From Lactobacillaceae bacterium (GTDB lineage: Bacteria > Bacillota > Bacilli > Lactobacillales > Lactobacillaceae): a stretch of 64,000 bases of DNA. Below the pieces are notes generated by a model. The model was given only the letters and a program-made list of their open reading frames with translations, was not told where the DNA came from and did no database searches. Shown here in pieces: positions 46,141 to 57,922 of this stretch; the first letter of the stretch is position 1; each line of letters opens with the position of its first letter. The position numbers and the translations under genes were made by a program. The stretch covers positions 21,624 to 85,623 of the forward strand of contig JAITQG010000003.1 in NCBI GenBank assembly GCA_031289015.1. Direction: 5' to 3'.

Positions 46141-46746
46141 ATGACGAACAAACCAAAATTATTTTTAGATATGGATAACATGTTAGTTGATACCCTAGGT
46201 GTATTGAATCAACTTGATATGCAAGATTATCCTGGTGTGGAAAAACCCGATCGGATTCCGGGGATTTTTAAGGATTTACCTGAAATTCCTGGCGCCGTTG
46301 CAGCGGTGAAAACTTTAGCAGCCAAATATGAGATTTTTATCTTATCAACGGCGCCTTGGCATAATCCATCGGCTTGGACTGATAAATTGACTTGGTTAAC
46401 TAACCGGTTTGGTGGTGACGCAAACAGCCCAATTTACAAGCATGTCATTATGACGCATGAAAAAGGCTTGATTAATCCAGTGGGAGGTATTTTAATCGAT
46501 GACCGCCCATATCATGGGGCGGCGGAATGGGATGATCCAAACCGCGGCCGTCTTTGGATTCAATATGGCTATGATCAACGCTTAACCTGGGCATCTGGTG
46601 AGCTAACAAAATTGTTGTTAGCGGGGGCTGATTTGTATGCAAAAGGTGACATCAACGAACGCCAGGCCGTTGATTTAGCTAATCAAGCCTATGACTATCA
46701 ATTGTATAATCCCGAGAAGACCTTTGAAAAAGCGGGTTGGGAATAA
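46141..46746 (+). CDS. 5'(3')-deoxyribonucleotidase-like HAD phosphatase
   Basis: A 201-residue HAD-family protein of the NT5C type: nucleophile motif LFLDMDNMLVD (7-17), FILSTAPWHNPSAWTDK near 62-78 and GGILIDDRPYHG near 119. Family members remove phosphate from (deoxy)nucleotides. GAGGAAAG lies before the ATG. Position after apt fits nucleotide metabolism. Confidence 0.85.
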   Translation: MTNKPKLFLDMDNMLVDTLGVLNQLDMQDYPGVEKPDRIPGIFKDLPEIPGAVAAVKTLAAKYEIFILSTAPWHNPSAWTDKLTWLTNRFGGDANSPIYKHVIMTHEKGLINPVGGILIDDRPYHGAAEWDDPNRGRLWIQYGYDQRLTWASGELTKLLLAGADLYAKGDINERQAVDLANQAYDYQLYNPEKTFEKAGWE

Positions 46747-46762
46747 ATAGGAGGATGTATGT

Positions 46763-47644
46763 ATGACAATCGTATCAGGTAAAACAATTATTCAAAACGC
46801 GCGTGACAATGGCTATGCTATTGGCGCCTTTAATACTAATAATTTGGAATGGACGCAAGCTATTTTACGGGCCGCCCAAGCAAAAGATGCACCGATTCTA
46901 ATCACGGCTTCAATGGGCGCTGTTAAGTACATGGGTGGCGCAAAAACAGTGGCAGATTTGGTGCGTAATCTAGATCATGGTTTGAATATCACCGTCCCAG
47001 TGGCTATTCACTTAGATCATGGGGACTACGAGATGACTAAAGAGGCCATTGCGGCTGGCTTTACGTCGGTAATGTTTGATGGCTCAGATTTGTCAATTGC
47101 CGAAAACTTAGAAAAGACTCGTGAAATCGTTGAATTAGCCCACAGTCGTGGCATTTCAGTTGAAGCTGAAGTTGGTTCAATTGGCGGTGAAGAAGATGGG
47201 ATTGTCGGCGCCGGTGAAATTGCATCAATTGATGAATCAAAATATATGGTATCTGCTGGCGTTGATTTCTTGGCCGCTGGTATAGGAAATATGCACGGGG
47301 TGTATCCAGCTGACTGGCAAGGTTTGAAATTATCTCATCTAAAAGAATTGGGTGCTGCCGTCGATGCATTGAAGGGTGGCAAGATGCCGATTGTTTTGCA
47401 TGGTGGGTCAGGGGTGCCTGATGAACAAATTCGTGAGGCAATCTCGTATGGAGTTGCCAAAGTCAATGTTAATACCGAAGCTCAATTGGCATTTCACCAA
47501 GCAGTTCGGGATTATGTCTTATCTGATGAAGACTTAAAAGGTAAGAATTATGATCCACGTAAGTTTTTGAAGCCAGGTGTGATGGCGATTCAAAAAGCCG
47601 TTGAAGACCGGATTGATGTCTTTGGCTCAGCTGGTAAAGCATAA
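46763..47644 (+). CDS. fba: Class II fructose/tagatose-bisphosphate aldolase
   Basis: A 293-residue Zn-dependent aldolase: IHLDHGDY with His83, Asp85 and His86, VEAEVGSIGGEEDG near 133, and VLHGGSGVPDEQI near 212. It joins or splits a ketose bisphosphate into DHAP and glyceraldehyde-3-P. If the organism is an obligate heterofermenter, the gene would serve the reverse direction or another bisphosphate. A GGAGG site precedes the ATG. A terminator follows. Confidence 0.9.
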   Translation: MTIVSGKTIIQNARDNGYAIGAFNTNNLEWTQAILRAAQAKDAPILITASMGAVKYMGGAKTVADLVRNLDHGLNITVPVAIHLDHGDYEMTKEAIAAGFTSVMFDGSDLSIAENLEKTREIVELAHSRGISVEAEVGSIGGEEDGIVGAGEIASIDESKYMVSAGVDFLAAGIGNMHGVYPADWQGLKLSHLKELGAAVDALKGGKMPIVLHGGSGVPDEQIREAISYGVAKVNVNTEAQLAFHQAVRDYVLSDEDLKGKNYDPRKFLKPGVMAIQKAVEDRIDVFGSAGKA

Positions 47645-47645
47645 T

Positions 47646-47684
47646 AAAAAACTACTAAATTCACGAAGAATTTAGTAGTTTTTT
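47646..47684. terminator. Bidirectional terminator
   Basis: AAAAAACTACTAAATTC pairs perfectly with GAATTTAGTAGTTTTTT around a 5-base loop, between the convergent fba and pbp1A genes. Confidence 0.93.
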
Positions 47685-47695
47685 ATTATGCGCCG

Positions 47696-50119
47696 TTATT
47701 TGGCTGAGCTGGATTCACTAGCAGAACTGGATGATTCTGATGAGCTGCTACTGCTTTCACTGCTTGATGACGGTGCCGGTGCTTGACTACTTGATGAAGA
47801 CGGTGCCGGTGTCGACGAGCTGCTTTCAGACGAGCTACTTTCAATTTCAGACGAGCTAGATGAAACGGGCTTAGCTGGCACATAATCGCCAGACAAGCCA
47901 GCATTCATCCCAATTCCATATGAGGCTTTCAAGAGCCCACCATAGGCATTTTCAAACACCCCAGTCGGCGTTGCACCTTCCACGGTGTAATCACCAGGGG
48001 AGGTCTTTGATTGCGTAACTGTTGATGGCATCTTCCAATCAGAGCCATCGCCCTTTGTTTCAGCCATTACGTAATTCATCAACGCGTGATAAATTTCCAA
48101 AGGCAGGTGCGCTGTGTAACCATTCAAGCCATCAAGTGGAACCTTGACGTCCATGGCCTTATCATAACCGGTCCACACAGAAATTACTGCCGAACGCGTA
48201 TAACCAGTGAACCACAAGTCTTGGGCTTTTCCAGCAGCAAAGGCTGAATCGGATGGATAGTCAACGGTTCCAGACTTACCAGCTTGGACATAAGTTGGAG
48301 TTGTTGGGTTCAAAACGTTGTAATAACCCAAGCTCAAAGTTCCGGTTTGGGTTGTAACTGACTTTAGCATGCTATTCATCATGAAGGCCGTTGAGCTCTT
48401 CATGGCTTTTTTACCAGTCGGATCCAAATCGTGGGTTTGACCATCTTGGGTTTGGATCGAATGGATATAAGTTGGCTTGTAGTAGGTCCCACCGTTTGAA
48501 AAGGCACCAAAGGCCGCAGCTTCTTGGGCGGTTGAAATCGGAATACCAATGGCAGATGAACCTTGCAAATCAACATTGCTCATGCCCAAATCTTTTAGCC
48601 AAGTATGTGTCTTATCATCGTTGGCACCATCGATGTAAATATGATTGTCCCAGAGATTTTGGAGCGTATTCAAAGCGGGGACGTTCAGTGAACGCGTAAT
48701 TGCTCCACGCATGGTAACACCCGCATTCAGGGCCGCTGTTTGATCGTAACCAGCATCTCCAACCGTAATATTGGTTCCTTTATACGTGAATGGCTTAACG
48801 TCAGGCACGGGTTGATCAGTTCCCCAATTAAGATATTCAATTGATGGGCCGTAATCAACAAGTGGCTTGGCGGTTGAACCTGATGAACGCGTTTCTTGGG
48901 TTGCGCGATTGAGGCCCATTAGCGTTGATTGCTTACGGCCACCAATTTGGGCGATGACTTCACCATTCGTTGGATTAGTGATCGTGATTCCAGTTTGCAC
49001 AGGATCTTGACCATATGATTTGTCATCTGGGAAACTGATACCATATTCGGTTGCAGTTTCATCGTTATTGACCAAATCATAGGCCTTTTTTTGGATATCC
49101 ATATTGATATTAGTTTTAACGGTCAAACCGTCGCGATTAACATCGTATTTGTCGGCTTTAAGTTCTGCCAAGACGGAAGTAATATATGAATCAGCGTACT
49201 TAGCGGCTTCAGCTTCTTTATGATCACTTTCATGCGTCGTAACCAAACCGTCAGTAATCGGCGTTTTCATGAGCTTTTTAGCTTCAGCTTGCGACAAAAC
49301 ATTGTTTGCCGCCATGGCAGCTAAGACTTCATCACGGCGATTTTTTGCATGCACGGGATTAGTATATGGATCATAACCAGATGGTGATTGAGGGAGCCCA
49401 GCAATCAGCGCAATTTCTGTCGTTGATAAGTCCGCCATGCTTTTACCATAGTAATATTTAGCAGCGGTCTTCATCCCATACACGCCATTACCTTCATAAA
49501 CTTTATTCATATACAAAGTCAAAATTTGACTCTTTGAATATTGCTTTTCAAGTTTAATGGCCAGCCAAGCTTCTTGGGCTTTACGACGCATGGTTTGATC
49601 AGCAGTCGAAGTCGAGAAGACGGTTAACTTGATTAATTGTTGCGTCAAAGTTGACCCACCTTGCAGGCCTAATGATGAACCAGTGACGTTGGCCATGGCT
49701 GCCCCAATGATTCGTTGGGGATCAACCCCGCCGTGCTTATAAAAGCGGCGATCTTCAATTGAGACCACGGCTTCGCGCAACTTTTCAGGGATTTCTGATT
49801 GAGCGGCAATTTCGCGCTGTTCATTTCCCGTCGTATAAATCACGTCGCCTTTGTAATCCAACAATTGAGTTTGTGAAGTCCCAACTAATTTAGCGTTGGT
49901 AACTTTAGGTGCAGACGAAGCGTAGTACGCAAAAATACCAACACCTGCCAGCACACCAACAATTCCCAAGGTCACTAAGCCTAAGAAAATGTTTAAGAAA
50001 ATGCGCTTACCACGGGACATTTTACCTTTTTTGCTGGGGCGTTTAGTTGATTTACGCCCCTTTTTTGTGGGTTTATTTGAGCCAGTACGTTGGCTACGAG
50101 TCATACGTTGTTCAGCCAT
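47696..50119 (-). CDS. ponA: Class A penicillin-binding protein 1A
   Basis: An 807-residue bifunctional wall enzyme: basic cytoplasmic tail (1-33), one helix (about 34-66), glycosyltransferase domain with EDRRFYKHGG and GGSTLTQQLIK, and transpeptidase domain with SGSTAKP (SxxK), SLN and KSGT. A C-terminal tail of about 70 residues is mostly Ser with some Glu, Pro and Ala, a low-complexity stretch seen in LAB PBP1A. The gap of about 17 bases to recU on the same strand matches the conserved recU-ponA pair. Confidence 0.95.
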   Translation of the reverse strand: MAEQRMTRSQRTGSNKPTKKGRKSTKRPSKKGKMSRGKRIFLNIFLGLVTLGIVGVLAGVGIFAYYASSAPKVTNAKLVGTSQTQLLDYKGDVIYTTGNEQREIAAQSEIPEKLREAVVSIEDRRFYKHGGVDPQRIIGAAMANVTGSSLGLQGGSTLTQQLIKLTVFSTSTADQTMRRKAQEAWLAIKLEKQYSKSQILTLYMNKVYEGNGVYGMKTAAKYYYGKSMADLSTTEIALIAGLPQSPSGYDPYTNPVHAKNRRDEVLAAMAANNVLSQAEAKKLMKTPITDGLVTTHESDHKEAEAAKYADSYITSVLAELKADKYDVNRDGLTVKTNINMDIQKKAYDLVNNDETATEYGISFPDDKSYGQDPVQTGITITNPTNGEVIAQIGGRKQSTLMGLNRATQETRSSGSTAKPLVDYGPSIEYLNWGTDQPVPDVKPFTYKGTNITVGDAGYDQTAALNAGVTMRGAITRSLNVPALNTLQNLWDNHIYIDGANDDKTHTWLKDLGMSNVDLQGSSAIGIPISTAQEAAAFGAFSNGGTYYKPTYIHSIQTQDGQTHDLDPTGKKAMKSSTAFMMNSMLKSVTTQTGTLSLGYYNVLNPTTPTYVQAGKSGTVDYPSDSAFAAGKAQDLWFTGYTRSAVISVWTGYDKAMDVKVPLDGLNGYTAHLPLEIYHALMNYVMAETKGDGSDWKMPSTVTQSKTSPGDYTVEGATPTGVFENAYGGLLKASYGIGMNAGLSGDYVPAKPVSSSSSEIESSSSESSSSTPAPSSSSSQAPAPSSSSESSSSSSESSSSASESSSAK

Positions 50120-50136
50120 AACAGGTTGTTATCTCC

Positions 50137-50736
50137 TTAGATGTCATCCATTAATTGATCGATTGCTTTAAGATAGGGCAGTGATGGGTTGATGCCAAGT
50201 GGAACTTTTTGACCAACCTCAGTGATTACCGTATATGGAATTGATTTGCGCGAACTGGCTTGTTGATCCCAATATTGAATCAACAGACTAGCGGGGACGA
50301 CGTAAGTTTCATCAAGTTGCGTGAAGCGAATGATGAAGAAGGCCCAACCAGCGTGCTTAATAATATCGCGCAAATGGTTAATTTGATGTTCATGCACATT
50401 GCTAAGCGGAAAATTAGTTTTAGCCTTCGTTTCTTTTGCATCAAAATCGAGGTAGTGCCCACGATAAATTCCATTGTAATCAGTGGTCGATGCTTGCCGA
50501 AAATAGGCTTCGGTAATTTTGGCGGCTGAGCGTTGTGGATAAGCAACATTGACGATTTGAATCGGCGTTGGCTTTTTATGAATATTTGCCAAGCCAGTTG
50601 CTAAATAAAATTGATTTGCCAAATCTAATTCATGTTCCAAACTCATGCCACGATTGCCAGGCGAGCTAGGTTTTGAACTAATTGGTTGGCTTGATTTTGG
50701 CACAAATTGACGGCCATTTGGATAATGTATTGTCAC
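50137..50736 (-). CDS. recU: Holliday junction resolvase RecU
   Basis: A 199-residue resolvase for recombination and chromosome segregation. NRGMSLEHELDLANQFY at about 28-44 and TTDYNGIYRGHYLDFDAKETK near 88-108 carry the Asp, Glu and Lys of the nuclease site. It leads the recU-pbp1A operon and is divergent from ypsA. The 129-base gap to ypsA holds both promoters. Confidence 0.95.
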   Translation of the reverse strand: MTIHYPNGRQFVPKSSQPISSKPSSPGNRGMSLEHELDLANQFYLATGLANIHKKPTPIQIVNVAYPQRSAAKITEAYFRQASTTDYNGIYRGHYLDFDAKETKAKTNFPLSNVHEHQINHLRDIIKHAGWAFFIIRFTQLDETYVVPASLLIQYWDQQASSRKSIPYTVITEVGQKVPLGINPSLPYLKAIDQLMDDI

Positions 50737-50865
50737 TGGGTGCCTCCATCATTTCAATATCTTTTAAATTATACCAAAATCTTATGAAACTAGGTAATTT
50801 TCTTGGATATTCCGATATTAAGGTACAATTGAATTAGCGATTGCAAAGCAAAAAAAGGAGGCGTT

Positions 50866-51426
50866 ATGCAACGAATTTGGATTACTGGGTTTAGAAGTGC
50901 CGAGCTTGGTTTGTTTGGTAATAAAGACCCCAAACGAGATGTACTTTTGTTTGCGTTGACTAAATTATTGACTCGACGCCTCGATGAAGGCGCAGAATGG
51001 CTTATCACTGGTGGCCAAATGGGCATTGAACAATTGGCGATTGAGGCTGGCTTAGCACTCAAAACGACCCATCCCGAGCTCAAAATTGCCATGATGTTGC
51101 CGTTTAAAGATTTTGGTGCCAACTGGAATGAAGCTAACCAAGCCAAATTACAGCAATTAAAAAGCCAAGTTGACTATGCAGCAGCGACGAGTAGTTTAGC
51201 GTATCAAAACCCCCAGCAATTAAAAGGTTATCAAGAATTTATGTTAACCCACACTGATTTGGGGGTGGTCTTTTATGATGAGCAAGCCCCAGAAAGTAAG
51301 ACCCGTTATACGTATGAAGCCATGCAAGCTAGGCATGCGCAAAACGCCTATGAATATCAATTAATCGACTTTGATAAGTTACAAGAATTTGCTAATGAAT
51401 ACCAAGAAATGCACCAAGAATGGTAA
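50866..51426 (+). CDS. ypsA: YpsA family protein (DUF1273, SLOG-like)
   Basis: A 186-residue protein with RIWITGFRSAELGLF at the start, WLITGGQMGIEQLAIEAG (44-61) as the Rossmann-like nucleotide pocket, and TDLGVVFYDEQ later. It belongs to the SLOG clan that binds nucleotide-derived ligands; in B. subtilis it affects cell division. It lies directly before gpsB. GGAGG ribosome site. Confidence 0.9.
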   Translation: MQRIWITGFRSAELGLFGNKDPKRDVLLFALTKLLTRRLDEGAEWLITGGQMGIEQLAIEAGLALKTTHPELKIAMMLPFKDFGANWNEANQAKLQQLKSQVDYAAATSSLAYQNPQQLKGYQEFMLTHTDLGVVFYDEQAPESKTRYTYEAMQARHAQNAYEYQLIDFDKLQEFANEYQEMHQEW

Positions 51427-51514
51427 GTTTTGGATAGAATCAAAGATAATGCGTGAAATCTAGCTGAAAACCTGATAGAATACCCTAGACAACTAATTAA
51501 AGGAGTTCTCTGTA

Positions 51515-51880
51515 ATGGAAAACATTTTACATACGCGAGATGATATTTTTAATAAAGATTTTAAAGGTGCACTAAAGGGCTACGACAAGGCCGATGTTGA
51601 CACTTTCTTAGATGAAATCATGGCTGACTACCAAGGCTATGAAAATAATATTAGTGAATTACAAAGCAAGATCAAAGTGCTTCAAGATCAAGTGGAAGAA
51701 TACAAAAAGCAAGTTAACGCCGCAAGTTCAACTACGACGTCGGCGGCTGCTAAGCCAGTAACGCCGGCTTCAAATACCAATATGGATATTTTGAAGCGCT
51801 TGTCTAACTTGGAACGCCGAGTGTTTGGTACACCAACTGAAAAGCCTGCGACCGAAAACAGTGGCAGCAACGTAGAATAA
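51515..51880 (+). CDS. gpsB: Cell division regulator GpsB
   Basis: A 121-residue DivIVA-like protein. DIFNKDFKGALKGYDKADVDTFLDEIMADY is the membrane/PBP-binding head, followed by a coiled coil (about 45-72), a Ser/Thr/Ala linker and a C-terminal trimer helix near DILKRLSNLERRVFG. It coordinates septal and lateral wall synthesis, with PBP1A (encoded at 47696-50119) as a known partner in other Firmicutes. AAGGAG site. Confidence 0.95.
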   Translation: MENILHTRDDIFNKDFKGALKGYDKADVDTFLDEIMADYQGYENNISELQSKIKVLQDQVEEYKKQVNAASSTTTSAAAKPVTPASNTNMDILKRLSNLERRVFGTPTEKPATENSGSNVE

Positions 51881-51882
51881 GT

Positions 51883-51888
51883 GTATAA
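51883..51888 (+). promoter_or_regulatory. -10 box of rnpB
   Basis: TATAAT 10 bases before the likely start of the RNase P RNA; it lies right after the gpsB stop. The -35 region inside gpsB is weak. Confidence 0.6.
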
Positions 51889-51897
51889 TTATTAATC

Positions 51898-52286
51898 GAT
51901 GTGTTAGTGGGTAATTGCGTGTGGTCTATGCCACATGAGGAAAGTCCATGCTCGCACAGACTGTGATGTCTGTAGTGTTCGTGCTAGCTGAAAAAATAAG
52001 GCTAGGCAGCCAGCAATGGTTGACGGCCAACGAAAGCGCCTAAGGGAAACTATGGCTGAGTAGTTGTGAAAGTGCCACAGTGACGAGCCTTCAAAGAAAT
52101 GCGAAGGGTGGAACGCGGTAAACCCCTCGAGCGGGCAACCCAAACTTTGGTAGGGGCGCTTGACCTAGCGAATTGAAGTGATGGTCGGGGAGATAATTTA
52201 TTATCTGAGATAGATGATTACCACTGATTAATGATGGCCAATTATTAGTCAGTACAAAACATGGCTTACAGCTAATGCATCAGGCA
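51898..52286 (+). ncRNA. rnpB: RNase P RNA, bacterial class B
   Basis: The catalytic RNA that removes 5' leaders of tRNA precursors. Hallmarks are GAGGAAAGTCCATGCTCGCA near 51937 (P4/J3-4 side), GAACGCGGTAAACCCCTCGAG near 52111-52131 and the 3' CR-V partner ACAAAACATGGCTTACAG near 52255-52272. The order and length (about 390) fit class B RNAs of Firmicutes, with gpsB upstream. Ends are estimated. Confidence 0.93.
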
Positions 52287-52318
52287 GCCGACATTCTTTG
52301 GAGTGTCGGTTTTATTTT
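52287..52318 (+). terminator. rnpB terminator
   Basis: CCGACATTC pairs with GAGTGTCGG (one G-U pair), TTTG loop, then TTTTATTTT. Confidence 0.88.
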
Positions 52319-52406
52319 GGACTAAGCCCCGATACAGGGTAAAAAATAGTATAATAGAGAAAGTGATTTTGACGCGGTTTGCAACTCAAATTAAAAGGAA
52401 AATATA

Positions 52407-53540
52407 ATGCAAAAATTTAAATTAATGGCGACCATGAGTGCTGGGCTTGAAGCACTTGTCGCAAAGGAACTCAAGGATTTAGGCTATACAGTGCAAACGG
52501 AAAATGGGCGCGTCTTTTTTGAGGGCACGGTCGAAGATATTTATCGGACCAATCTGTGGTTGCGCGTGGCTGATCGGATCAAGATTGTTGTAACTGAATT
52601 TAAAGCCACGACTTTTGAAGAACTGTTCCAAGGCGTGGAGAGTGTTGCGTGGGAAGATTTGCTCCCATATGATGCTGAATTCCCAGTTAACGGGCGTTCA
52701 AAGAACTCAACTTTACATTCGGTGCCAACCGTGCAAAGTATTACCAAAAAAGCCATCGTTGAACGGTTAGCCGAAGCTTATCATGCACGGGGATATTTAC
52801 CAGAAACAGGTAATCGCTTTGTCTTAGAAACGGCGATTGATAAAAACCAAGTTATGGTGACATTGGATACGACTGGTGATTCATTGTTTAAGCGTGGTTA
52901 TCGGACTGAAAAGGGTGGGGCGCCGTTGAAAGAAACGATGGCGGCTGCGCTGGTCTTGTTAGCGCATTGGTTCACAGATAATCCATTTGTTGATCCAGTG
53001 ACTGGTTCAGGTACGATTCCGATTGAAGCGGCTTTGATTGGCCGGAATATTGCGCCTGGTTTGAACCGTGAATTTGATATTACGGCCTGGGATTGGTTTG
53101 ACCAAGAGATTGGAAAGCGCCTCAAAGCCGAAGCCCGCAGTCAAATTAATTTTGATGAAGAACTCGATATCCAAGGTTTTGATATTGATGGCTCAATGAT
53201 TGAAATTGCCAAGTCAAATGCTGAATTAGCAGGCGTTGGTGACGATATTACCTTTACGCAATTGGCGGTTAAAGATTGGTCAACTGACAAGTTAAATGGC
53301 ATTTTGGTCGCTAACCCACCATATGGTGAACGGTTGGGGGATGAAGAACAAGCCCGCCAACTCTATGCTGAAATGGGCCATATTTACATTCAGATGCCAA
53401 CTTGGTCAAAGTATATTTTGACTAGTGATGAAGGCTTTGAAATGGCCTTTGGTGCCCAAGCGACTAAGAAACGCAAACTCTATAACGGTGCTTTAAAGGT
53501 TGATTTGTATCAGTATTGGGGTAAGAAAATCCGCAATTAA
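52407..53540 (+). CDS. THUMP-domain 23S rRNA N2-guanine methyltransferase (RlmL/YpsC-like)
   Basis: A 377-residue RNA methyltransferase with an N-terminal THUMP domain (about 1-165, MSAGLEALVAKELKDLGY) and a SAM domain (DPVTGSGTIPIEAALIG near 196 and the catalytic NPPYGERLG near 305). It corresponds to the N-terminal half of E. coli RlmL. The position after rnpB and before pcrA is common in LAB. AAAAGGAAA ribosome site. Confidence 0.9.
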   Translation: MQKFKLMATMSAGLEALVAKELKDLGYTVQTENGRVFFEGTVEDIYRTNLWLRVADRIKIVVTEFKATTFEELFQGVESVAWEDLLPYDAEFPVNGRSKNSTLHSVPTVQSITKKAIVERLAEAYHARGYLPETGNRFVLETAIDKNQVMVTLDTTGDSLFKRGYRTEKGGAPLKETMAAALVLLAHWFTDNPFVDPVTGSGTIPIEAALIGRNIAPGLNREFDITAWDWFDQEIGKRLKAEARSQINFDEELDIQGFDIDGSMIEIAKSNAELAGVGDDITFTQLAVKDWSTDKLNGILVANPPYGERLGDEEQARQLYAEMGHIYIQMPTWSKYILTSDEGFEMAFGAQATKKRKLYNGALKVDLYQYWGKKIRN

Positions 53541-53569
53541 ACTGACTGGAATTTGAAAGGGAAGAAAAA

Positions 53570-55849
53570 ATGGCGTCATTACTTGATGGGATGAATCCAA
53601 AACAAGCCGAGGCGGTCAATACGACAGAAGGCCCCTTGTTGATTATGGCGGGCGCCGGCTCAGGTAAAACCCGCGTCTTAACGCATCGAGTGGCGCATTT
53701 AATCCAAGATTTAGATGTTGCCCCATGGCGGATATTGGCGATTACGTTTACCAATAAAGCCGCCCGCGAGATGAAAGAACGGATTGCCGGGTTGATTGGC
53801 GATGCTGAAGCCGATAAAGTCTGGGTTTCAACCTTCCACGCATTGGCGGTCCGAATTTTACGGCGGGATATTGAAAAATTAGGCTATAAGCGTGATTTTT
53901 CAATTATCGATGCAGGTTCACAACGGACGTTGATCAAGCGCATACTCAAAGATTTGAATATTGATATCGAAAAAAATGACCCCCGCTCAGTGTTGGGGGC
54001 GATTTCGAATGCCAAAAATGCGATGGAAACGCCTAGTCAATATGCTGAGAAAGCCAGCGGACCGTTTGAAGAAGTCGTTGCTAAGGCATATAAGGCGTAT
54101 CAACACGAACTAAGCTTAGCGCAAAGTGTCGATTTTGATGATTTGATTATGCTGGCGATCAAGTTGTTAGAACAAGAGCCTGAAGTTTTACAATATTATC
54201 AAGATAAATTTAAATACATTCACGTCGACGAATACCAAGACACCAATGATGCGCAATATCGCTTGATTCAATTATTGGCTGCTGGTTGGAAGAATTTAGC
54301 GGTGGTTGGGGATTCTGATCAAAGTATCTACGGCTGGCGTGGCGCCAATATGCAAATCATCTTGAATTTCGAACATGATTACAAAGGCGCAAAAAAAGTC
54401 ATGTTGGAGCAAAATTATCGTTCAACGCAAACAATTTTGAATGCGGCCAATACCGTGATTGCCAACAATGATGAACGGATTGCTAAAAATCTGTGGACGG
54501 ATAATGGTGAAGGTGACAAAATTACGTACTATCGTGGACAAACGGATCGCGATGAGGCGTATTTTGTGATTAAACAAATCCAAGCTAAATTAGCCGATGA
54601 TGCCATGCATTACCGTGATTTTGCGGTGTTGTATCGAACCAATGCCCAATCGCGTGGAATTGAAGAAGCGCTGGTCAAGGCCAATATTCCATATACGATG
54701 GTTGGCGGATCAAAGTTTTATGATCGCAAAGAAATTCGTGATGTTTTGGCGTACCTTTCATTGGTGACTAATCCGGCCGATAATGAAAGCTTTTTGCGGG
54801 TCGTTAACGAACCTAAACGTGGGCTAGGCGGCACATCATTAGAAAAGTTGCGCGCCTTTGCCCAACAAAATGATTGGACCCTCTTGGATGCCGCCAACAA
54901 TGCGATGTTGATTAACGGCCTGCAAGCACGCGCCGTGACCAAGCTGTTGGATTTTGCGCAGTTGATCAATAACTTAATTCAACAAACTGAATTTGACTTG
55001 AGCATTACTGATTTGACCAAGGAAATTTTGGCTAAGTCGGGTTATCGGGCCGCGTTGGTCAATAACAATACTTTAGAAAATCAAAATCGCCTCGAAAATT
55101 TGGATGAATTGTTGACGGTGACGGAACAATTTGATAAACAATATGAGCCAACTGAGGAAAGTGTTTCCAAGTATGTTGATTTCATGGGCGAATTGGCGTT
55201 GGTTTCAGATATTGATGACATGGATGAAAGTGATGACAATGTCACGCTGATGACCTTGCACGCCGCAAAAGGGCTTGAATTCCCTGTTGTCTTTTTGGTC
55301 GGGATGGAAGAAGGTTTGTTCCCATCAAGTCGTTCACTCATGGAAACCGACAAGATTGAAGAAGAACGGCGCTTGGCGTATGTCGGGATTACGCGGGCCA
55401 AGCAAAAGTTGTTTGTCACGAATGCATATAGTCGGATGTTGTATGGTCGGACTTCATCTAACATGCCATCGCGCTTTATTGATGAAATTTCGGCTGAATA
55501 TCTAGAACAACCTGAACAAGAACGCATTGACGCCTTCCAGACTAGTGAAGGCGCGGTGCCATTTGCACGCCGCACCCAACAAGCCACGGCGACAACTTTC
55601 AAAGCCCGTGCCACCCAACAACCAACGGGGATGCGAAATGCACCCTTTATGCAAAAGAGTCAAACAGCAAACACGACGCCAAGTGCAGGCTGGGCAGTTG
55701 GCGATAAAGCCGCACACAAAAAATGGGGCATTGGCACAATTGTCAAAGTTAATGGCGTAGGTGAAGATCAAGAACTTGATATTGCCTTTCCACAACAAGG
55801 CATCAAACGCTTGTTAGCTGCTTTTGCACCACTTACCAAAGCTAATTAA
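53570..55849 (+). CDS. pcrA: ATP-dependent DNA helicase PcrA
   Basis: A 759-residue superfamily 1A 3'-5' helicase for repair and replication restart. Walker A is MAGAGSGKTRVL (about 27-38); VDEYQDTND, GDSDQSIYGWRGA, and VTLMTLHAAKGLEF follow; the PcrA-specific C-terminal KWGIGTIVKVNG Tudor-like segment binds RNA polymerase. It heads pcrA-ligA-camS, as in B. subtilis. Confidence 0.96.
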   Translation: MASLLDGMNPKQAEAVNTTEGPLLIMAGAGSGKTRVLTHRVAHLIQDLDVAPWRILAITFTNKAAREMKERIAGLIGDAEADKVWVSTFHALAVRILRRDIEKLGYKRDFSIIDAGSQRTLIKRILKDLNIDIEKNDPRSVLGAISNAKNAMETPSQYAEKASGPFEEVVAKAYKAYQHELSLAQSVDFDDLIMLAIKLLEQEPEVLQYYQDKFKYIHVDEYQDTNDAQYRLIQLLAAGWKNLAVVGDSDQSIYGWRGANMQIILNFEHDYKGAKKVMLEQNYRSTQTILNAANTVIANNDERIAKNLWTDNGEGDKITYYRGQTDRDEAYFVIKQIQAKLADDAMHYRDFAVLYRTNAQSRGIEEALVKANIPYTMVGGSKFYDRKEIRDVLAYLSLVTNPADNESFLRVVNEPKRGLGGTSLEKLRAFAQQNDWTLLDAANNAMLINGLQARAVTKLLDFAQLINNLIQQTEFDLSITDLTKEILAKSGYRAALVNNNTLENQNRLENLDELLTVTEQFDKQYEPTEESVSKYVDFMGELALVSDIDDMDESDDNVTLMTLHAAKGLEFPVVFLVGMEEGLFPSSRSLMETDKIEEERRLAYVGITRAKQKLFVTNAYSRMLYGRTSSNMPSRFIDEISAEYLEQPEQERIDAFQTSEGAVPFARRTQQATATTFKARATQQPTGMRNAPFMQKSQTANTTPSAGWAVGDKAAHKKWGIGTIVKVNGVGEDQELDIAFPQQGIKRLLAAFAPLTKAN

Positions 55850-55852
55850 TGA

Positions 55853-57886
<2,034 letters not shown>

Positions 57887-57922
57887 TTAAGCAAACTAAA
57901 CAGACATCATATAGGAGCTATC